From assembly GCF_901709675.1 (NCBI RefSeq), contig NC_051097.1, positions 627,039-691,038 of the forward strand: 64,000 nt of DNA. The letters run 5' to 3'. The notes under the pieces were generated by a model. That model did no database searches, was not told where the DNA came from, and saw only the letters and a list, made by a program, of their open reading frames with translations. This DNA comes from Syngnathus acus. Taxonomy: Eukaryota; Chordata; Actinopteri; Syngnathiformes; Syngnathidae. Position numbers and translations under genes: made by a program. Numbering within the stretch: position 1 is the first letter of the stretch; each line of letters begins with the position of its first letter. Below, in pieces: positions 43,301 through 55,300 of this stretch.

Positions 43301-46300
43301 TTTCTTCAAAAAAGTTTGTCTCTACCTTTTTCCATTCTTGAGAAATTGGAAGGAGAACATAGGGTGATTTCACCAAAAACACAATTTTCAAACTAAAAAG
43401 CTGAAAAAAAACAGCTTTTTGTGAAATGACTGAATATTCTTTACTTTAGTAACACCTCAAACGTGTGAAACATTTGCTTCTATAGAAACAACAAAAACAC
43501 TTTTACATTTATCAGTCTTATTTATCTCCAGGTTGCAACGTTTCACTGCAGACTTCAGAGATCTTACAAGCTGGGTAACAGAGATGAAGGCCCTAATCAA
43601 TGCTGATGAACTTGCTAATGATGTAGCTGGAGCCGAGGCCCTGCTAGACCGCCATCAAGAGCATAAAGTAAAACACCCTTATTACATATTTGCTTTGAAA
43701 TATGGTCATGTTTTCTGTTAACTTGTAACAGTAAATTTCAATGTATGCTGATGTAATCTCCTTGTTTCACAGGGAGAGATTGATGCCCATGAAGATAGTT
43801 TTAGAGCCACTGATGAAGCTGGTCAGATTTTGTTTAATGCAGGACATTATGCCTGTGAGGAAGTCAAGGAAAAGGTAAGCTGTTATATGTACATGCATAA
43901 CTTTATCATTGCCACTGACTGGTATTTCACATTGAATACCTGAGCCCCTGTGCTTCAAATGGATTTGTATCCATCTCACTTGAATACATTAAGCTCATAG
44001 TATTTTGTCAACTGCTACAGAGTTTATATCCCATATATAAACAACAAGTGCAATCTCAGCATGAACCAAAATTGCTATATCTTTATCCTCTTTGGATTTT
44101 TCTAGTCTCAAGATTGCATTGGCAGCATAATGATTTATGCAGCAAGTATGGACTCAATTTGTAGTCATAGAAAAATATACTATACTTAAAAACAACTCAG
44201 ACCACTCAAAATTGTCTGGTGTGATTGTGAGTGTGTTTGTCTATTTGTGCCCTGCTTTTGGCTGGCCACCAGTTCAGGGTGTTGTACCCTGCCGACCACC
44301 CTAAGACGGCTGGGATAGGCTGCAGCACTCATGGCCGGGACCCTTGTGAGGATAAGCGGTTCAGAAGATGAAAGGATAAATGAATTTAATGAATGAACTT
44401 TTCCCTTAAATCAAATACTTCTGGCACTTCTGGTATACTGCAATGTAGCATATACCTGGGGTCTAGCAAGTGGACCTAGTGATCTCCACAACATGGCTCG
44501 TCACTGTCCCGTCTTTTCCGTACTATTAGCCAGACGTGATTATAAACCACACCAGCTAAAATCAGTAGAAAATCTTTTTTTCCATATATAAGCTGTACCA
44601 GACTATAAAACGCAGATGTGTTAATGTTTAATTACCATTTGTAAGAGAATATAAACAGAGTATTGTAAAGAGATGGTTCTTTGGCGATGCATACCTTATA
44701 TTAACATGAAGTTTATTGACAGAAATGAAGAAACTCTGCAAACATACAAATGTGTTCAAATCTCAGCAACGACCATAATAAACTTAATGTGCAGGGAATA
44801 CTAGCAACACACTAATAATAAATAAAATGGGACCACTTACAGGGGTAAAGTAAAGTTGGCAATACGATACAAGCTTCCAGAGAAGTCATGACCCGGAAAC
44901 AAAATACAATAATCCCTCGTTTATTGCGGATAATTGCTTCCAAGACCATCCGCGACAGGTGAAAGTCCGTGAAGTAGGAACTATATGTTTTAACTAGAAA
45001 ATGCACTTTCTGGAGAAATTGCATGTGAAGGCGAAGAAGCTGAATAAATATTTGGGGATTGCTATGTTTAAAGTTGGAACGGGTTCAATCAGTTCAAAAA
45101 TGTAGAAATTAGAAGTGAAAAACGAAATTTAGCAACATTTTGTGAAATTTTGCGGAAATGTTAAACGTTTGTTGAAAGTCTTCCCCAATGTGATTTGATT
45201 GTGCTAAATGATGTGAATTTAGAACCAGAATGACGTAAACGTGAAATGTTGAATGTGCCATTAAGAATGAATGGGGAACAATGTGCTGTAAATTTGTGAA
45301 GATTTTGTGAAAACGGAATATTTTTGGAATGAAATGAATGCAAGCACCCCTCATGGGAATTTTTGGAATATGTTGAAATTGAAATGGAGTGAATCAGATG
45401 ATTTATGTGGAAGTAGTAGAACGTCAAAGTTCGAGAAATAAAATATAATAACTAGAAAATGCAATTTGTGAAGGCGAAGACTTTAAATAACTTCTTGGAG
45501 AATGCTGCCGAATGATGAACGAACGAGTTGAATTCCTTGAGAAATGTGTGTGAGTGTGTGTGTTTCTGAATGTGATTTGAATGTGCTGAATGTTGTGGAA
45601 TAGGTAGGCAAAAGATGAACAGTTGAAAGTTAGAACGGGTTGAATCGGTTGAAAAATGTAGAAATTGGAGTAGAAAAATGAAATTTTGGAGAATTTGGTT
45701 GAATTTCAAATTTGAAAATTTGGAATTTTTGGTAAGTGGGAAGTTGTGGAATAGAGGCTTTGCAGTCACGTGGTTTTATCACGTGAGTTTGTGTTATGCC
45801 GCCATCTTGGCGGTCAACTTGTCAGCTCGTTCCTACGTGTTTGTATGGGTTGTCTGATTTCTGCGCTACGTTTTCACCGATTTCTTCCGAATTATGGCTG
45901 ATTTGCTATCCAACGAAGTTAGGCATTTGGATGAAGACTCCAAGAAACGTTACAGAGAGAAGTTGAACCTTGTTGGCACAACGGATCCGTACCTTTTACC
46001 GAGAAGCATGCTAAAATCGCCCGAGCATTTTGCAACAGCCGACCTGCCTGAACGCTCATATCCAGATATTTATAATTACCTCGTCGATTTGTTTTGTAAT
46101 GGCATTTCATAACTTGACATATTAAAAAAAACTGAATAGAGTGAAATCATTCAGATACTGTACCTGTCTGTTCAAGTTGCTACCATTTTTATTTTTTGTT
46201 TATTTTTGCATGATGCCACATCTGATTGGCTTGAAAACTTAACCAATAAAAATTTTAACCTTGTGCCAATGGCTTGAAAACTTTACCAATGTAGATTTTA

Positions 46301-49300
46301 CCTTGTGCCAAACGAAGTAACAAAAACCCTCTTGTTAAAAAATGCTACATTAAAAAAAAATTGTTTCACAAGGTTCATAATAATTTTTGGGGAAATTTCC
46401 TAATGCATTCACTCGAGAATTAATTGTTCAATTCCAATATGAAGTTCAATATTTACATTGATAACGTTTTCAAGCCAATCAGATGAAGCATCATGAAAAA
46501 ATAAACACAAAATAAAAACGGGGGGGTGAACTGAAGAAATCATCCCATTCCCTGCCTTGCTGCCTTTCTAAAAATGCACCCAGCATTTTCAACAATCATA
46601 TTTGTATCATCCCATATTGTATTATTTCACATTTTGTGAAACAAATCAGGGGTGAATAGTTTGTTTACATACCTGATATGAAGTCCTCATTGCATATCCT
46701 TGTGTAAATCGTAGGTTTCCATCGTTCACGACGAATATCCGCGATCCATTTATCACGTTTTTTCATGTTCGCCGGAAATCTATAGAAGCTAAGATTTGAT
46801 TTATCGCCTCGTCTATTGCTACATCCAACAGCACAGCAGGTATCCGGCATTTTTAAGCTCAAATAGCAGCAGATATAACAAGAAAGCGTGTGTGAGTCGT
46901 AGACCGGCACTGAAAAGTTGACCGCCATGATGGCCGCCAAGCTAATGTGGGTAGCTTGATGACGTCAGCTGCAAAGCCTCTATTGGTAGAAAAAAGATGA
47001 ACAGTTGAAAATTGGAATGGGTTGAATCGGTTGAAAAATGTAGAAGTTAGAGTAGAAAAATTTGGAGAATTTGGTTGAATTTGGAATTTTCGGTAAGTGG
47101 GAAGTTGTGGAATAGGTAGATAAAAGATGAACAGTTGGAATGGGTTGAATCGGTTGAAAAATGTAGAAAAATGAAATTTTGGAGAATTTGGTTGAATTTC
47201 AAATTTGGAATTTTTGGTAAGTGGGAAGTTGTGGAATAGGTAGGCATGAGATGAACAGTTGAAAGTTGGAATGGTTGAATCAGTGGAAAAATGTCGAAAT
47301 TAAAGGTGAAAAACAAAATGTGAAATTTTGTGAAATTTTAAACGTGAAAACGTGAAATTTTTTAATTTGGCAATTTTGGGAATGTCGGGAATCTTTCCGA
47401 ATGTGATTCTGATTTGCTGAATGATGTGAATTTCAAACTGTAACGACGTAAATGTGAAATGTTGAATGTGCCATTAAGAATGAATGGGGAAAGATTTGTC
47501 ATAAATTTGCGAATTTTGCAAAAACGGGAAGTTTTCGGAACGAGAAAAATGGAAGCGCTCATCTCGTGAATATTTGGAATACGTCAAAAGTGGAATGGAG
47601 TGAATCGGTTGAATTATGTGGAAAATGAAGGACAAAAAAATTGAGAAAAAAATCTAATAATAAAGTGAATGGTGTGGAATAACGTGTGAAGGCCATCGAC
47701 TTCACATAATAATAATAAAGTGAATGGTGTAGAATAACATATGTGTGAAGGGCATCGCCTTCACACAATAAAGTAAATGGAGTAGAATAACATAAGTGTG
47801 AAGGCCTTCGCCTTTACACTAATAAAGTGAATGGTGTAGAATAGGGGTGTCCAAACTTTTTGCAAGGAGGGCCATATATAGTAACGTGAAGGGGCCCGGG
47901 GGCCAATATTTGTTGTCGCATCTCTCCCGGGGGTGGGGGGGGGGTGCTAGTGGGACGTCCAACGCTGCGCGTTCCCTTCTCTTCCGGGGGGTGCTAGTGG
48001 GACGTCCAACGCTGCGCGTTCCCTTCTCTTCCGGGGGGGGGCTAATCGGACGTCAAGCGCAGCGCGTTCGCTTCTCTCCCGGGGGGGGCTGATCGGACGT
48101 CAGGCGCAGCGCGTTCGCTTCTCTCCCGGGGGGGGCTAGTGTGACGTCAAATCAAACGCTGCGCGTTCGCTTCTCTTCCGGGGGGGGGGGGGGCCAATCG
48201 GACGTCAAGCGCTTTGTGTGGCGGGCTCCATCTAGTGTGGAAACTGAGAAGTGCTCAAGCTGTTGTGCGGGCCACATTCAATTATGTTTTCAGAATTTGC
48301 TGCGGGCCAATAAAGACTGGGCCGTAGTTTGGACACCCCTAGTGTAGAATAACGTGTGAAGGCCATCGCCTTCACACAATAATAAAGGACAGGAATAACA
48401 ATAGTGTGAAGGTGAAGACCTTCACACTAATAATAATAATAATAAAGGACAGGAATAACAATAGTGTGAAGGTGAAGACCTTCACACTAATAATAATAAA
48501 GGACAGGAATAACAATAGTGTGAAGGTCTTCACCTTCGCACTCATAATAAAGAACAGGAATAACAATAGTGTGAAGGTCTTCACCTTCGCACTAATAATA
48601 CAGGACAGGAATAACAATAGTGTGAAGGTATTCACCCTCACACTAATAATAATAATAATAGTAATAATAATAATAAAGGACAGGAATAACAATAGTGTGA
48701 AGGTCTTCACCTTCACACTAATAATAATAATAAAGGACAGGAATAACAAAAGTGTGAAGGTCTTCACCTTCACACTAACAATAATAAAGGACAGAAATGA
48801 CAACAGTGTGAAGGTCTTCACCTTCACACTAATAATAATAAAGCACAGGAATAACAATAGTGTGAAGGTCTTCACCTTCACACTAATAATAAAGGACAGG
48901 AATAACAATAGTGTGAAGGTCTTCAACATCACACTAATAATAAATAGTGAATGGTGTAGAATTTTATTATTCATATGTGTGAAGGCGTATAAAGTACAAT
49001 GTGTGAAGGCCATCGCCAATGTGAGTCACCCCGCTCACTCTTTGTTTGATCTTCTGCCCTCTGGGAAGAGGTACAGGAGCCTGCGCTCCCGCACCACCAG
49101 ACTCACCAACAGCTTCATACTCCAGGCTGTTAGGATCCTGAACTCTCTCCCCCCTTCTGCGTAGCGTCCTGTACTTTTGCGCTCTATTCTGACTGTCTGC
49201 TGTATGCACACTTGCTCCATTTTTGCTCCTCTTATTTATTATGTTATTTGTTTATTTATTCATCACTCTTATTTATTCATTGTTTGTGCCTTCTTGGTTT

Positions 49301-52300
49301 TATTTTTTTGTGTTGTTTCCTTGTATGTATATTGTGTACTATGGCTTGTCACCGTGGGATAGTGGGAACGTAATTTCGATTTCTTTGTGTGTCTTGGCAT
49401 GTGAAGAAATTGACAATAAAGCAGACTTTGACTTTGAATAACAGTTGTGTGAAGGTTTCACCTCACACTAATAATAATAATAAAGCACAATAACATATGT
49501 GAGAAGGCCATCGCCTTCACACAATAATAATAATAATAATAGTAATAATAATTCATTAAATTTGTATATCGCTTTTCAAAAACCCAAAGACGCTTACAGG
49601 GAACAAGGCAAAGACATACATAAGGGGAGGGGGACGGGGAGGAAACAATCGGATAAACTTAAGAAGAGGAAACCAGTTATGGGTAGGGAAGGTCATGAGT
49701 TTGGGAGAAGAGGTACGTTTTTAGACAGGACTTAAATATGGGGAGTGTGGGTGAGTCACAGACAGACTGAGGGAGAGAGTTCCAGAGTCGGGGTGATGTG
49801 CAGGAGAAGGCTCTGTCACCGAAGGATTTGAGTTTGGATTTTGGGACTGTCAGACGTGAAGTATTGGAGGATCGGAGGGGACGGTTGGGGCAGTAGGGGA
49901 CAAGGAGGTCGGATAGGTAAGTGGGAGCCAGGTGGTGAAGGGCTTTGAAGGTGAGGAGGAGTATCTTGAAGATGATACGCTCCTTCATGGGGAGCCAGTG
50001 AAGAGAGTGGAGAACAGGAGTGATGTGTTCACGGGACCGGGTGTGGGTAAGGAGGCGGGCAGCAGAGTTTTGGACTAGTTGAAGTCTATGGAGTGAGTGA
50101 GCAGTGATTCCAGTGAGAAGGGAGTTGCAGTAGTCAAGCCGGAATGAGATGAAGGCGTGGATGAGCGATTCAGCGGCAGGGAGAGAAAGGCAGTGCCGGA
50201 TTTTGGCGATGCGTCGGAGGTGGAAGTAGGATGTCTTGACAACTGAGCTAACATGAGGTTGAAAGGACAGTGTGGGGTCAAAAATAACGCCAAGGTTGCG
50301 TGCCAGAGGGGAGGGAGTGATGTTTGAGGAGTCAATGGTGAGTGTGATGGATCCAGTTTTATTAAGGGAGGATTTAGTGCCTATGAGGAGGAGCTCTGTT
50401 TTGTCACTGTTGAGTTTGAGAAAGTTGTGGGTCAGCCATGCTTTTATTGTAGAGATGCAGGTTTCAAAATGGGTGAGGGAAGGGTTACGGGTTGGTGTCG
50501 TACGTATATAGATCTGGGTGTCATCAGCGTAGCAGTGGAAGTCCAGATTGAGTTTGCGGATGACAGTACCAAGGGGAAAGAGGTAACAAATGAATAGGAG
50601 GGGGCCAAGAACTGAGCCTTGGGGGACCCCTTGTGTAACTGGGGAGAGGATGGATGTGTGACCGGAGAGAGAGATGAACTGGTTTCTGTTGGTGAGGTAG
50701 GAGGTGAGCCAGCCGAGTGCAGTGCCCTCAACACCTAGTTGGCGCAGCCTTTGGAGGAGGATGGAATGGTTCACAGTGTCAAAGGCTGCGCTAAGGTCAA
50801 GTAGTAGTAGGATGTTGAGGGCACCAGAGTCTGCAGAAATGAGGAGATCGTTGGTGACTTTAACTAGAGCTGTTTCAGTGCTGTGAAGTGGGCGGAATCC
50901 GGACTGGAAGGGTTCATAGAGGTTGTTGGACTGGAGATGGGTGTGGAGTTGGGCGGAGACAATGCGTTCAAGGGTTTTGGAAAGGAATGAAAGGTTGGAG
51001 ATGGGACGGTAGTTGGAGAGGTTGAGTGGGTCCAAGGTGGGCTTTTTGAGGATGGGGGTGATGGCTGCAAGTTTATAGACAGTGGGAAAGTGGCCAAGGG
51101 ATAGAGACTGATTAAAAAGGGTGGTGAGGTGGGGGAGGAGGACAGGGAGGCAGGCCTTAGTTAAGGTCGTTGGAAGAGGGTCGAGAGAGCAGGTGGTTGT
51201 CTTGGATGAGGTAATGATGTCTAGGATAGTGGAGGAGTCGACAGGGGAGAAGGCAGTGAGAGAGGGGAAGGGCGGGAGGTCAGGAAGGGGGGGGCAGGAG
51301 GACAGGGGAGGTGGGGGAGGAGGAGTTATTGATGGTGTCGGTCAGAGAACTGTTGATTTGGGCGATTTTGTTGTTAAAGTTGGCAAGGAAGGAGTTACAG
51401 AGGGCGGGTGAGGAGGGTGGCTTGGTGACCGGTGGCTGGAGCAATTTGTTGACGGTGGAGAACAGTATGCGGGGGTTTCGGTTGGTGTTATTAATGAGAG
51501 ATGAGAAGTAAGCAGATTTGGCAGCAAGAAGAGCATCACGATAAGAGGAGATGTGTTGTTTAAAGGTTTCGGCATGGACGGTGAGGCGGGTTCTTTTGTC
51601 GAGGCGTTCGAGTTGACGGCCAGTTTGTTTCATGGTGCGGAGTTCCGGTGTGTACCAAGGGGCAGAGTTAGTGAATCTAACAGAGGAAGTTTTCCAGGGG
51701 GCTAGGGAATCAAGGGAGTCAGAAAGGATGTTGTTGAGCGTGGTGGCAAGGTCATCAGGGGAGGAAGAAGTGGGGTCGGAGGGAAGAGCAGAGGATAAGA
51801 GCTGGCAAAGCGTGATTGGGTTTACAGTCTTGATGTTGCGGTAGGAGATGGTGCGTTTTGTGGATTTATGAGGCGAGGGTAGAGGGGCGGAGAAGAGGAT
51901 GCAGAGATGATCTGACAGTGGAAAGGTGAGAGGACAGGGGTTGGATGTGAGTGGAAAGGAGGAGCATACTATATCCAGCGTTGTGGCCTTTGGTGTGGGT
52001 GGGGAAGTTGATGTGCTGGGTGAGATGAAAGCAGTCCAGAAGGGAGATGAAGTCAGACGTCAGTGGAGCAGTTGGCTGGTCGATGTGGATGTTGAAGTCA
52101 CCGATTAGTAGGAGGCGATAGGAGACTGAGGATACGATGGTGAGAAGTTCAGAAAGTTCAGAAAGAAAAGACGGATGTGACTTGGGGGGGGCGGTAGATA
52201 AGAACAGCAGTAGTAGAGTTGGGGAGGGAAAAAGCGAGATATTCAAAGGATGAAATAGATGGGAGGTTGAGGTCCAATTCAGTGATGGATAGGGACCGCT

Positions 52301-55300
52301 TATGGAGGACAGCAATACCACCTCCTCGCCCAGAGAGGCGGGGTTTGGCGATGTAGCTGTAGTTAGACGGAGTGGCTTGGTTGAGAGTAAAATAGTCCAG
52401 GGGCTGTTGCCATGTTTCACAGAGAAGGAGCAGATCCAAATTATTGTCCAATAGTAGTTCGAAAATAACTAGTGATTTGTTGGAGAGGGAGCGACAGTTC
52501 AGCAGTGCGAGGGAGATGGATGAAGGAGCGGGGGTGGGGGAGCGGAGATTGTTGAAGTTGACAGTACGGAAGGTGGGGGTGACGGGGGGGCGAGAGTTAG
52601 TCCAGAAAGAGGGGATGGGTGAGCCATCAGGGAAATGTCGGTTAAAAGATTGTCCGGAGCTACGGTGGATGTAGCGGCGACGGCGGAGGATCCCAGCCTT
52701 GCTGGCAGCTGAGGCAGCAGCAGCAGGGAGACGGTGATTATTGTTGAAATGATGAAGATCAGCAGCAGTGTAGACAAATGGACGAGAAGTTAGTGGAATG
52801 GAAGCCTGGAGTAGCAGAAGTGATAGTTCATGCAGGAGATGAGACGTGACAGCAGCTGGGAATAATCCAGGTAAAATGGTAGAAATAGCTAGTAGCTGGT
52901 TAACTAGAGGTTGGTAGGCAGTGAAATGCATGGAAGCAGCAGTGGACCGAGTCGTGATGTTGGTGGAGTGGGTGGTGGTGTTGGTCAATCCCGACTGTAC
53001 CCGTGCAAACAGCACGCCCCAGTGTGTCATGGCGGCACCCAGCCGAGCCACGACCGGCGAGCTCGCAGCGAGCGGGTGCTCCCCCCGAGGACGCCGGCCA
53101 AGTGGCCAGCAAGTTGGGTTGGAGCCGTTTTCCGAGCTAAGAGCAAGCAGCTACAGGCTCAGAGCCGGGAGGTAGGAGGGTCCGGTGGTGGGTTGGCTAG
53201 CTGGCTAGTGTAGCTCGTAGTCAGAGGGAGCGGGATCGGAGAGGTGCGCGCAGAGCTCCAGAGATACGCGGTGGGCAGGAGAAAAGGCGAGAAAAATAAA
53301 AGAAAAAAACGGGCACACTTAAAACGGGAAACACGAAACAAACAGGGGACAAACAAATAGCGGACACGGTTCGGGGTAGAAGCGGCAGTCAACAGTCCAG
53401 ACGCCAGCGTTGCTCTAACCCGGAAGACAAGAAAAGGGGGCGTGTGACTCAAAGAAAACTCGCAAATCTTCAATCAAACCACAATATAACTCAATATAAC
53501 ACAATATAATAATAAAGCACAATAACATACGTGTGAAGGCCATCGCCTTCACACAATAATTAAGCTCAATAACGTGTGAAGGTCTTCGCCTTCACACAAT
53601 AACATGTGTGAAGGCCTTCACCGTCACACTAATAATAAAGTGAATGGTGTAGAATAACGTGTTATATATTAGCTTTGCGGGCTCGACTGGGGAAACATGT
53701 CACGTGACCGGGACGAGTGTCTTGACCTGAATTAATTGATCGTCAATAAAAAAAATATTCTGTGCGGCTTGGCGGCCCGGTACCAAGTGACCCACGGACC
53801 GGTACCGGTCCGCGGCCCGGTGGTTGGGGACCACTGCCCTAACCAGCTCAACACAACACAACACGGCGCGTTCTGGCGAGTCCCCAATTTCATGTTGACT
53901 TGAACTCAAGATGATGTTGACCGCCAGAATGCGGTTTTTATTATAAGATAAAATTCTGAACATTACAAGCTTGAAATTACAAACCTGAGCTTTTGCTTTT
54001 GTAGTCTATGCTGTCGGATCTGACTGGGCCAGAGCGGCGTGTTGTGTACAAATCGACTGCCGCCCCCCTACCGCCCCCCCTACCGCCTTCGCCTTCACAC
54101 TAATAAAGTACAACTATAACGTGTGAAAGCCATCGCCTTCACACAATAATAAAGCACAATAACATACGTGTGAAGGCCATCGCCTTCACACAATAATTAA
54201 GCTCAATAACATGTGTGAAGGTCTTCGCCTTCACACAATAACATATGTGTGAAGGCCTTCACCTTCACACTAATAATAGTGAATGGTGTAGAATAACATG
54301 TGTGAAGGCCATCGCCTTCACACAATAATAAAGTGAATGGTGTAGAATAATAAACGAATAAAGGACAGGAATAATAATAGTGTGAAGGCCTTCGCCTTCA
54401 CACTAATTAAGTAAATTGTGTAGAATAACATAAGTGTGAAGGCCTTTGCCTTCACACTAATTAGAAATTTAAACATTGTTTTATTAAAATTTTCATCATG
54501 TGGTGTTTCCTGTTGGCCACTAGAGGACACGGATATATTGCAAGTCAATTAGAAGAGTGGTTTGTCCTTGCCATACAATGCAACATCATGCATAGCAAAA
54601 CCAAAGTGAGTCATGGTTGCGTATGAATCTCCTGTTGCTTTGTGGTCCAGTAACCGTCCCCAATACTTTTACGTGACATCAACATTTCCCATTTCCTTAA
54701 TAACCATTGCCACACTGTTCTGTGCATGTATTGTACCTTTTAAAGCAGTGATTCTTAACCTTGTTGGAGGTACCAAATCACACCAGTTTCATATGCGCAT
54801 TCACCGAACCCCTCTTTAGTGAAAAATATCTTTTTTTTTTTTCAAATTCAAGACAGATGTACTGGTGCACAAAATGAGCCGTGCATGAACATCACCTTGT
54901 TCAAAGAATAAAACCAACATAATACATGAACCTCACAACAAATGACATACCAGCAAATTAGTGTGACTTCTGCTGTTGCGTTTGCGAGACCAGTTCAGAT
55001 AGGCGTCATCATGAATTTACACATTCAGTCGACATAAAAGGGATTGTTTTAGCACAAGAATGGTCTCAGCCCAGGGTAAAAAGGTGATGTTTTAGCACAA
55101 GAATGGTCTCAGCCCAGGGTATGCCATACCCTTTTTAAGTCGGCTATGTAATGGATTAATGATAATTATCAAAAAACATATTCCACCTTTCAAATCTCTC
55201 GTGCAGCTGTGGCTCAATTGGTAGAGTGGGTGGTCTGACGACCAAAGTATATCAATGATTCTCAGCTCAGACTGCCCACGGTTGAAGTGTCCTTGAGGCT

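Larger units (their letters stand above)
45753..46981. mobile_element. Miniature two-gene DNA transposon (ISL2EU/IS4EU-like)
   Basis: The ends agaggctttgcag and ctgcaaagcctct are perfect inverses and lie between AT dinucleotides (45751-45752 and 46982-46983). Two gene starts point inward from the ends: a + strand frame at 45894 and a minus-strand THAP-domain exon at 46850. About 500 bp of non-coding AT-rich DNA separates them. From memory, ISL2EU/IS4EU elements encode a THAP-containing DDE transposase and a YqaJ-type nuclease and duplicate 2 bp; that fits, but the class is an inference. This copy is an internal-deletion derivative. Confidence 0.65.

Noticed and set aside
48372-49019. A 215-codon minus-strand gene
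   Set aside because: Translation of the hairpin minisatellite; the plus strand is equally open. Kept only as an observation.
49677-51035. Host gene with a reverse transcriptase domain
   Set aside because: All domains, order and the 3' terminus are those of an L2 LINE, with frameshifts to its endonuclease.
55204-55276. tRNA-like sequence upstream of sptan1 exon 9
   Set aside because: Only the A-box half resembles a tRNA; B box and stems are lost.
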